Source: Amyelois transitella (taxonomy: Eukaryota; Arthropoda; Insecta; Lepidoptera; Pyralidae). From it: a stretch of DNA of 64,000 nucleotides. A model generated the notes under the pieces. That model did no database searches and had not been told where the DNA came from. It worked only from the letters and a program-made list of their open reading frames with translations. A program made the position numbers and the translations under genes. This document shows positions 58,001 through 64,000 of the stretch, in pieces (position 1 is the first letter of the stretch; every line of letters starts with the position of its first letter). Location: positions 11,027,501-11,091,500 of the forward strand of contig NC_083505.1 of assembly GCF_032362555.1 (NCBI RefSeq), given 5' to 3'.

Positions 58001-61000
58001 AAATAACAACTGATTGCCTTTTATTCACAAAGTATTTTCTATATAATAGTAAAATTGTCATAGATCTTTCATAACCTTTTTTTTGAACAAACAAAATTAA
58101 ATTATTGTAACCAGTCATACTTTTGTAATATTTTCATAGATAAGTGTTTCTTTTTTCCATTTGGTTGTACATCCCTTAAAACAACTCGTTGTATATAGAC
58201 CCGATTATTTAACAGCGAGACCCAAATAGTTATAATCGCCTTCTGTGTATCACCATCAATAATTTTAGAATCTAGCAATAATTATGTAATATAAAGAGTA
58301 ATGTGATTATGTTACATTTTATTTATATTACAAATGGCATGTCTTTGACCGTTCCCTTAACAAATTACCACGACTTCACGTATAACATCGCCTGGTTTTC
58401 CCCCAACCGGCCACCCTTGTTTTACTTGCCATGAAACCGGCCTGAGTGAATTAAAGTCGCGAGAGTCAAATCAAAAAAATTATAAGGAGTCTATCTTAGG
58501 GTTAATACCCTAAGATAGACTCCTTATAATTTTTTTTCTTAAATATCTTCAATGTACAGACAAAGTTCAGTTACAGTTTTATTAAAGACTAGCGACCCGC
58601 CCCGGCTTCGCACGGGTGCAAAATTCGTAAAAAATTATACATAAAAACCTTCCTCTTGAATCACTCTACCTGTTACAAATAACCGCATCAAAATCCGTTG
58701 CGTAATTTTAAAGATTTAAGCATACAGGCAAACAGACTAAAATAGCGACTTTGTTTTATACTATGTAGTGATTATGGGACACTTCAATATCACTTAATAT
58801 TTGTCATATCTTGTCATTTCCTTTTTCAGGTCAACAAAATCCAATGATCTGTCATATTACGCGTCCGTAACGAGATCCAGCGGGCCGGCCATGACTTGGA
58901 GCATGCACACGGTTGGTCATCTACAGCTCATGGAGAATAGTAAAGCTGCCAAAATGTTCAACAAGAGTTATGAGGGATATGTCAGAGAACCGTTTAAGGT
59001 TAGTCTAAGTCTAAGTTGCAAAATAAATAATGAACAAATTATCTCTTTGTGATGTATCTAATTGCGAAGATTCTATTTTCAAACTTCCTTCAATGAAAAG
59101 TTATGTGATACTTCCCAAACCTCTTCCCATAAGCTTTTAATAACCTCTTGTTAGGTATCCAATTAAACTTTTTGTTTTATTTCTCAAAACTTTAAAACTG
59201 GTATCAATTAGAATAAATAAAAAAAACGATATTTCTTTCGATGTTCGAAAATCATAAATAAAGAACCAAACTATCCACATTTCTAATAGATACATAAGAG
59301 GACTTAGTTTTTTTTTTTGGTTAATTTATTAAACCAATATTTGATTAATTTTTTTTAATACCTACGTATATGAATTAAAAGGGTCAGGTCAAGGTCACAA
59401 ACCGCCGAGCTTGCATGAAGAGAGTTATGAATGTAAATGAAGCAAAAGAAGTATGCACAGATGGTGGCAAGTGGAAAGATGTAGCTACACGATAAATAGT
59501 CTCTGCCTACCCTCCGGGAAAGAGACATGATTTTATGTATATACATATGTATAAATTACGTATTCAGTAAGTATTTTCTTGTAGATTTGGAGTGAAAACC
59601 GTCGTCCCAACATAGGGGCAGTGAACTTCCTCACTGGTATGGGCGGGTTTCTTCAAGCTCTAGTCTTTGGCTATGCAGGTGTTAGCATCCATCTTGACAG
59701 ACTGCAGATATATCGTCCCCAGCTACCTAATAATACGAGCAGGCTTAAGATTAAAGGTATAATTTTTATTATAAAAAAAAATAATTTACACCTTGCAATG
59801 GTACCTACCACACATTATAACATAATTTTGTCGTCAAATCAAAGTTTAATAATTATTGTAACCTGACTGAGTAATTAGCATGTCAATCAAAAATTAAAAT
59901 TACTAAAAGGAGAGATTCAATTTCATAAGTAAAAGTTAAACAAGTCATATTTGACTTATAAATAAGACATATTTAACTTTTAAAGAACAAATATTTAACT
60001 TTTAAAAAACACATATTTAAGTTTTACTTATGAAAATAATAATATTTTAATATACATATATGGGTCAAAGTGTAAATGGGCCAGGGTATAAACGAGGCGA
60101 GATGTCAATAGGACGGATTTTTTTCAGTAATATAATACTTTATTTAATTAGCTTGGAATTCTTCTACAAAGGCTAGCCACCTGTCACTATTAAAATCTCT
60201 AAGCCATACAGCTGTACCTGACTTGCCTCTATCTACCCCGCTAAGGATATAGACATGATTATACATGTATATGTCATTAGCATTAACAAATATATTTTAT
60301 AGATATAATTTATGATTGTTTTCAGGCATCAAGTATTTGGGTGCAAACTTAACTTTAGATATTGTTGAGGCTGGGACGTCGTTGACGGTGACGTCACTAG
60401 GGGACGATTGGAGTTTGCGGTTGTACGACGGCAAATACAACACAACGTTAGTGCCGAAAATGTCGGGTAAGATAAAATGTTTCAAAAATATTCCTAAGAT
60501 TTAGTTTATATCACAAAAAAAAAAACAAAAAAAAAATTGTATTTCTTACGCCTTGGAAATGATTATAGCAAAATTGCTCTACGTCTTTACAAATATCTAG
60601 GTACCAGCGAATAGTATAGATATTTTTCAAAATTCGATACAAAATATCACTTAGATATGATCAAATTTAATTTATGTGACGTCATCACATAATTTGATCA
60701 TATCTACACTACCGCTTCCAAAGCGCATGTGTAGAAGAAGCGGCAGAACAAACTACACTGCAGCATTTTCACTGGACGTCAATTTACAAATCTAGTTAAG
60801 AGTAGTACGTAACGTTCTAAGAATTAAAAAAAAATGCTCGTCTGTTTATTTGTAGAAACTGACAAATCGGATTTATTTTTGAGAAAACTTGTTATACAAA
60901 GGTACCCCTTTACTTAGTAGAAATTAATTTTGAGAAGTAGATCCGCTAGTTGCTACCTCGCATTGATTGATGTACCTATGTAAGGTGGCTCCTATATCTC

Positions 61001-61357
61001 CTTTAGTCGTCTGTACTATGTCTGGGTAGGCGTGACCCCGACAGTACACACGACTAAGGGCCCGGAACGTCGCTCCCGTTACAGTTATGTTCCAATCCGT
61101 GAAATCTTTGCTTGCGCGATTTAGACTCTTCGTTGTTATTGGCTGATAGCGTCGCGTAATTAGCTGTTGTGACTTGTGGCATATAAATGTCGCCACACAT
61201 ACATAAAACATGTAGGTTTGTTAATTTAATTTTTGTTACAGTAACATTATCAGGCGAGGGTCCTTTCACAATAAGCGCCGAGCATTGGAAGAGTTGCAAG
61301 CCGCCAGCCGACGTCATAGGGCACAACTATCTTAGGCCGAACGAAGAACGGAAATAG
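46020..61357 (+). CDS. GH65 family glucosidase resembling PGGHG (ATHL1)
   Basis: Complete 15-exon gene, 769 residues: 46020-46195, 47289-47620, 48176-48354, 49289-49412, 49872-49960, 50500-50638, 51763-51910, 52530-52677, 55318-55408, 55682-55769, 56644-56841, 58830-58998, 59585-59756, 60326-60466, 61242-61357. Phases join without frame loss. By similarity to human PGGHG it would remove glucose from Glc-Gal-hydroxylysine of collagen. Diagnostic blocks: FWDTEFWMFP (Asp352), FPWESA, GPDEDH (Glu482, the GH65 general-acid position), KQADVVLLGFP (about 554-564), GPAMTWSMH and NFLTGMGGFLQA. Residues 10-30 form one hydrophobic segment after a short basic N-terminus, so a type II membrane protein is likely. 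At least eight N-x-S/T sequons (such as Asn111) fit a lumenal catalytic domain. Exon 5 uses the second of two close AGs. Confidence 0.92.
46925..47205 (+). repeat. Near-complete copy of the abundant interspersed repeat
   Basis: In order: GTCACGTCTGTATCCCCTGC, GGGGTAGACAGAGCCACC, GACTGAAAGGTCACGTTGAA, ATTGAGATTCAAATAGTGAC, AGGTTGCTAGCCCATCAC, AGTCGCCTTTTATGACATCC, ATGGGAAAGAGAAGGAGTGG and GGTGCCGGGAACCACACGGC. It lies in intron 1 of the GH65 gene and is a good reference copy. No tRNA-like head or reading frame is apparent. Confidence 0.8.
47725..47875 (-). repeat. CGCGGACGAAGTCGCGGGC-type interspersed repeat
   Basis: It contains TACTGAACCGATTACGGTGA, TAAGCTACTTTTGTCCCGG and ATCCACGCGGACGAAGTCGC, a phrase set common in moth and butterfly genomes. 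It lies in intron 2 of the GH65 gene. Family name not assigned. Confidence 0.6.
47985..48062 (-). repeat. Fragment of the abundant interspersed repeat
   Basis: On the plus strand it reads AACGTGGCCTTTCAGTCTTT, CAAGACTGTTGGCTCTGTC and TCGCAAGGGATATTGAC, followed by a TGTATGTATG end. Intron 2 of the GH65 gene. Confidence 0.7.
50020..50275 (+). repeat. Near-complete copy of the abundant interspersed repeat
   Basis: From GGTCACGTCTATATCCCTTG to GGTGCCAGGAACACACACGG, all conserved blocks present in order, including AACAGTCTTGAAAAGACTGA (a small self-complementary segment). It is the best preserved copy. Intron 5 of the GH65 gene. Confidence 0.85.
50632..50644 (+). repeat. Target-site duplication, left copy, containing the exon 6 splice donor
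   Basis: TATGAGGGTAAGT, identical to 50935-50947. The exon 6 donor GTAAGT starts at 50639 inside this copy, so the duplication spans the exon-intron junction. Confidence 0.82.
50645..50934 (+). mobile_element. LINE 3'-end insertion (RTE-like tail family)
   Basis: A 290-base insertion bracketed by 13-base duplications. It holds the end of a retrotransposon frame (about 86 codons, 50655-50915, with GVGRPRRTYLDQI and TRNRRACMKRVMN motifs and SAYPSGKEA before the stop), then a TGTATGTATG tail. This is the longest and best preserved copy of the tail family in the window. The frame resembles the C-terminus of RTE-type or related LINE ORFs. The insertion is 5'-truncated and sits exactly at the start of intron 6 of the GH65 gene. 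Confidence 0.75.
50935..50947 (+). repeat. Target-site duplication, right copy, with a second donor
   Basis: TATGAGGGTAAGT again. It provides a second intact GTAAGT donor at 50942, 303 bases after the first. Confidence 0.82.
51300..51690 (-). repeat. Long copy of the abundant interspersed repeat with extra module
   Basis: Reverse copy from AAGTGCCGTGCGGTTCCGGC to ACTGTTAGCTCTGCCTACCC and GGGATATAGACGTGATTATG. Inside, about 51480-51605, it has an added module that matches 26310-26470 in reverse. Intron 6 of the GH65 gene. Confidence 0.75.
52033..52294 (+). repeat. Interspersed repeat with TATTAGTATAGAT end
   Basis: It starts TACTAGCTGTGCCCGCGAC, contains GGGCATCATTGAAGCCCTCA and GATGTTATGTAGCCTAAAGC, and ends TTTATAATATTAGTATAGAT. 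This phrase set is common in moth and butterfly genomes. It appears near full length, in intron 7 of the GH65 gene. Confidence 0.7.
52350..52450 (+). repeat. Repeat with CAATCCGTGAAATCTTTG core, copy a
   Basis: It shares ATGCTCCAATCCGTGAAATC, TGTTTGCGCGATTTAGATTC and a CTTCGCTG core with 61085-61150. Intron 7 of the GH65 gene. Confidence 0.6.
53305..53312 (+). repeat. 8-base target-site duplication of the hAT element, left copy
   Basis: GTTTATTT, matching 54327-54334. Eight bases is the length made by hAT transposases. Confidence 0.82.
53313..54326 (-). mobile_element. Decayed non-autonomous hAT transposon
   Basis: Ends TAGGGATG and CATCCCTA form a short terminal inverted repeat of the hAT type, flanked by perfect 8-base duplications. 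The right subterminal region has four GATCGATT copies (54220, 54233, 54251, 54264). The minus strand holds a transposase remnant (separate entry). At 1,014 bases it is far shorter than an autonomous hAT element, so it is an internally deleted derivative. Confidence 0.85.
53540..53735 (-). pseudogene. hAT transposase C-terminal remnant
   Basis: The minus strand encodes the hallmark of the hAT C-terminal dimerisation region: SSVPCERLFSVAG followed by N-x-R-x-R-L-D-P (as NDERNRLDPGRLLF) and a stop near 53540. Upstream, DPIHYW, the typical block before it, is in another frame, so there is at least one frameshift and an internal deletion. No complete transposase can be made from this copy. Confidence 0.8.
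54327..54334 (+). repeat. 8-base target-site duplication of the hAT element, right copy
   Basis: GTTTATTT, identical to 53305-53312. Confidence 0.82.
55465..55620 (+). repeat. Copy of the abundant interspersed repeat
   Basis: It contains AGTCACGACTATAGCCCTTG, GGGTAGACAGAGCCAAC, AAAAGACTGAAAAGCCATGG, GAGATTCAAATAGTGACCGG and TTGCTAGCCCATCACC, in forward orientation. Intron 9 of the GH65 gene. Confidence 0.75.
56370..56505 (+). repeat. Decayed copy of the abundant interspersed repeat
   Basis: It contains GGGTAAACAGAGCCAAGAG, TCTTGAAAAGACTGAAGGC, ATTCAAATAGTGACAGGTTG and AATCCCAAGTTTATTAGTCG. The middle is deleted. Intron 10 of the GH65 gene. Confidence 0.6.
56872..56925 (-). repeat. Short repeat with CCGCTTCTTCTACACATGC, copy a
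   Basis: On the plus strand it reads GCTGCAGTGCAGTTTGTTCC, GCCGCTTCTTCTACACATGC. The reverse complement recurs at 60728-60770 in intron 14 of the same gene. Confidence 0.55.
58473..58536. repeat. Perfect 30-base inverted repeat with 4-base loop
   Basis: Arms 58473-58502 and 58507-58536 are exact reverse complements around TAAT. Such a near-perfect palindrome of about 64 bases resembles a miniature palindromic repeat. It lies in intron 11 of the GH65 gene. Confidence 0.85.
58589..58772 (+). repeat. Interspersed repeat with ATGTAGTGAT end (copy 2)
   Basis: It starts CTAGCGACCCGCCCCGGCTT and ends TTTTATACTATGTAGTGAT. Same order and end as 27112-27270. Intron 11 of the GH65 gene. Confidence 0.6.
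59379..59550 (+). mobile_element. LINE 3'-end fragment (RTE-like tail family)
   Basis: It matches 50778-50930: GGTCAGGTCAAGGTCACAA, ACCGCCGAGCTTGCATGAAG, AGAGTTATGAATGTAAATGA and GTCTCTGCCTACCCTCCGG, with one short insertion. Dead copy in intron 12 of the GH65 gene. Confidence 0.65.
60170..60272 (-). repeat. Fragment of the abundant interspersed repeat
   Basis: On the plus strand it reads GGCTAGCCACCTGTCACTAT, AGCCATACAGCTGTACC, TCTATCTACCCCGCTAAGG and ATATAGACATGATTATACA. Intron 13 of the GH65 gene. Confidence 0.55.
60940..61190 (+). repeat. Repeat with CAATCCGTGAAATCTTTG core, copy b
   Basis: A GC-richer insert ending in ATGTTCCAATCCGTGAAATC, TTTGCTTGCGCGATTTAGAC and TCTTCGTTG. Shares its core with 52350-52450. 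It sits in intron 14 of the GH65 gene and is the longer of the two copies. Confidence 0.6.
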
Positions 61358-61364
61358 TTTATTT

Positions 61365-61370
61365 AATAAA
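61365..61370 (+). terminator. Poly(A) signal of the GH65 gene
   Basis: AATAAA lies 8 bases after the stop codon (61355-61357). No other good signal follows closely, so the 3' UTR may be very short. Confidence 0.5.
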
Positions 61371-61414
61371 TACAGTTTTCATTTATAATGTGACTTCATT
61401 TCAATTTTTTTTTC

Positions 61415-61760
61415 AGTGCCGTTGGTTCCCAGCACTTAAGAATAAAACCACTGCATATCTTTCCCATTGATGTTGTAAAAGGCGACTAAAGTTAGGCTAG
61501 TAAAGGTGGGTTTCTTCTTGTAGGGAATGGACTAGCAACATGTCATTACTTAATTGAATTACAAATTCAATCCTAATTTTGAGTTTATACCTATCATTAA
61601 TATTTGCGCGCCTGCATGCAGGTTGATTTATATGTAAAAACTATGTGAATCATGCAAATTAATTATTCTATTCTATACATTTTCGCCATTAAACCATTTC
61701 TACAGTTGTACATGGCGTTACAGTCTTTTCAAGATTGTCGACTCTATTACCTGCATAACT
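61415..61760 (-). repeat. Diverged copy of the abundant interspersed repeat
   Basis: On the plus strand it reads AGTGCCGTTGGTTCCCAGCA, ATCTTTCCCATTGATGTTGT, AAAAGGCGACTAAAG, GGACTAGCAACATGTCATTA and CAGTCTTTTCAAGATTGTCG. It contains a central insertion of about 100 bases. Confidence 0.65.
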
Positions 61761-62249
61761 GTTTGCATACCATTTTTCACTTAGTTGCCAGCTAAAAAAA
61801 CAGTTACAAGTTAAATACTTATTACCTGAGTGCATTGCACTCAGTGCATATAATTACTACGATACATTTTTTACATTAAATTATACATACCTACATATAA
61901 TTATTTTTGCTTAATCCACACTAATAATATATCTTCGGGAAGCTACTTATTTCTGGATTTTCTCGGGGAAGCGACGGCGCAAGAGCTAGTAATTGATAAA
62001 TTGCATGATTATGCGCCCTGTGTCATGACTATAGAGAAATGATAACTCTATTGATATTAAACTTCCGACGCTATCTTTGGACATCCCGTTGATACTCAAC
62101 GAGCGCAATAATAACCTTAGATAATTTAGGTAGATATCGCTGGGTAGGTATATAACAAAAATTAATAAAACCAAATAACTAGTATAATAACTAAGCAAAA
62201 TTAATAAAAACAAACAAAATACGAATTAAAATCTTTATAGAACTTTCTA

Positions 62250-62322
62250 AGAAAGAAGTATGCAGAGATCGTTGCGAGTGGAAAGATGGAGTCTCCGCGA
62301 AAAAGGCGTGATTTTATGTACT
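62250..62322 (+). mobile_element. LINE 3'-end fragment (RTE-like tail family)
   Basis: It contains GAAAGAAGTATGCAGAGATC, GTTGCGAGTGGAAAGATGG, AGTCTCCGC and AAAAAGGCGTGATTTTATGT, matching the last 90 bases of the 50645-50934 element with a deletion. Confidence 0.6.
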
Positions 62323-64000
62323 TTATTTTTGGGTATTTTTATTTTTTCAGAACAGAATTTTAAGAAACCTCTACGCGAATAAATCTTTAGGCAACAGATA
62401 TTTTATTATGCCGAAGTACCTACCTACCTATATATTTTAACTTAGGGCTCATCTTCAATGGAAATCTCTTTTTTAAGTTAGTACTTTATATTATTTTAAT
62501 TTATAAATGTATAGTTTTTTATCTATAAACAAATGGGAGATGAGAGCATTTAAGTCAAACAATTTTTTTAAAATAAAAGTAGTCAGCTTCTTAGTGTTAT
62601 ATCAAAGTATTGATACATTTAATTAAATTGCGCAATAATAAATAACGCAATCATTTCCTTCGAAAGCACTTGAATCGTGAAAAAGGCAAATAAGAATTTG
62701 CAAAAAAAAATTAATTGACAGGTGTCACAATTAATTGAGAAACACGTGAACACACAATATGTTGACGAAGATATTTTAAAGCATCGAAACTGACCTAATT
62801 TAATAAATCAAATGTATCTTTATGAAATTTGATACAAGCACGACATGATATCACGAGTCTTTAGTGCTAAAGAAACTCAGATGTCAGCAAATCTGGAATT
62901 TATGCCTAGAAATTTTACTAAGTCTGTATTTGCTTAGTATATCAATATGTTTACTGCATACATTGAGATGATATCTGAGCATATTATGCAGATTACATAA
63001 TAGTAAAGTTAAGCTATCATATAGCATCTCCGTAGAAATTGCATTGTGAAAACTATGAAATAAACTATTATAAACATTAAGTATTCCAGATTAGTTTGGA
63101 ACTATCTCAAGATAAGTTTCTAATACATTTTTGTTTGACCTTTAATACTTTCATTGAATTAAAACAAAAGTTTTAATAATTAAGTAAAAGTGTATTTTAT
63201 TCGTACAAAAAATATAGAACTTTAAACCTACTTTACGAGTACCACAATGACCTTAAAACATACATTTGTACATGATAACTACTAATTTACGACCATATAT
63301 CGATAAACATTTTTAATAGCACTAATTGTACGTAATTATTAAAAAAAAGTTTATCACAGCAAGCTTTGGAATATCATTATGAAAATATCAATGCCTACTT
63401 TTAATTAATACAACATTATAACAACTAAGTAACTGCCCCGAACTATTATTATTCTATCTATAACTATACTATTCAAAACATTTTTGAGAAGAAATTTTTT
63501 ATCGGAGATTTAATTATGAGTCGGGTTACATGGAATATCTACCTACCCTGAATTTTCACTCATAGCGATAGTCAAGACAATGGTCATATATCATATAATG
63601 CCATAAAATAATCGTTAAAAATGCTGAACTTTAACGTATAATATTGTACCTTAAACGTATGGCAAGCTTAGGTACTTTTTTGTCTCTTAACAATTGTTCA
63701 ACTATAAAAAGCCACAAATGAACGGCCTATTGACTCAATAGGCTATTTTACACCATGTAAAAAAAAATATAAAAATGCACGTATCTTATAGATTTTGTAA
63801 AAAATAAAAGAAAAACATCGATCATTATTCATAAAAGTGCGATATGGATTTTATAATTCAATTTAAAAAATCCTCTTTTTTAATCTGTTCTTCAAAAGTC
63901 GATAACGCTATCCGCCATGTTGGGTACTGACGTGACGTCATACTTTTAGTAAACAAATATCGAATCGAAAACATATTGATGATGTCAGGCTCTGTTTATT

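Larger units (their letters stand above)
61371..64000. other. Intergenic stretch after the GH65 gene
   Basis: No supported gene. It contains a reversed copy of the abundant repeat at 61415-61760, a repeat phrase around 61915-61995 and a LINE tail at 62250-62322. The rest is AT-rich with short frames only. Confidence 0.45.

Noticed and set aside
1-64000. CRISPR arrays, bacterial operons, telomeric repeats
   Set aside because: No regular spaced repeats, ribosome binding sites, polycistronic layout or TTAGG arrays were seen. The only microsatellites are CATA and TGTATG runs.

Overview
This looks like nuclear DNA from a lepidopteran (moth or butterfly). It is AT-rich, with spliced genes whose introns follow GT/AG rules. 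It is dense with short interspersed repeats whose motifs I associate with moths and butterflies, including a roughly 300-base family tied to CACGTCTATATCCC, non-LTR retrotransposon tails ending in TGTATGTATG, and a tRNA-derived SINE. I cannot name the species. There is no sign of bacterial genes, CRISPR arrays or operons.

Layout. 1-21.5 kb has no gene I can support: AT-rich intergenic DNA with repeat fragments, a LINE 3' end (13.2-13.6 kb), a diverged tandem duplication (17.9-18.25 kb) and a perfect 160-base inverted repeat (19.1-19.5 kb). 21.5-37.9 kb is a cluster of six paralogous secreted S1-family serine proteases, three on the minus strand followed by three on the plus strand. All have three exons with identical intron phases. 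All keep the His/Asp/Ser triad, but they share losses of two canonical disulfides, a rebuilt S1 pocket and no basic residue at the zymogen cleavage site. 37.9-46.0 kb is intergenic and holds a 5'-truncated R1-clade-like non-LTR retrotransposon with an open frame, an A18 tail and a perfect 16-base target-site duplication.

46.0-61.4 kb is one complete 15-exon plus-strand gene for a 769-residue GH65 family protein resembling protein-glucosylgalactosylhydroxylysine glucosidase (PGGHG/ATHL1). It carries an N-terminal membrane anchor that I do not see in the human protein as I recall it. Its introns are full of repeats. One LINE-tail insertion duplicated the exon 6 splice donor, and a decayed hAT transposon sits inside the loop of a foldback element with 473-base arms. 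61.4-64 kb is intergenic.

The proteases probably act outside the cell on an unknown substrate. The GH65 enzyme would trim glucose from collagen-type glycosylated hydroxylysine. Nothing in the sequence links the two loci functionally. The most unusual items are the protease subfamily's shared active-site remodelling, the nested hAT/foldback structure, the duplicated splice donor and the perfect 160-base hairpin.
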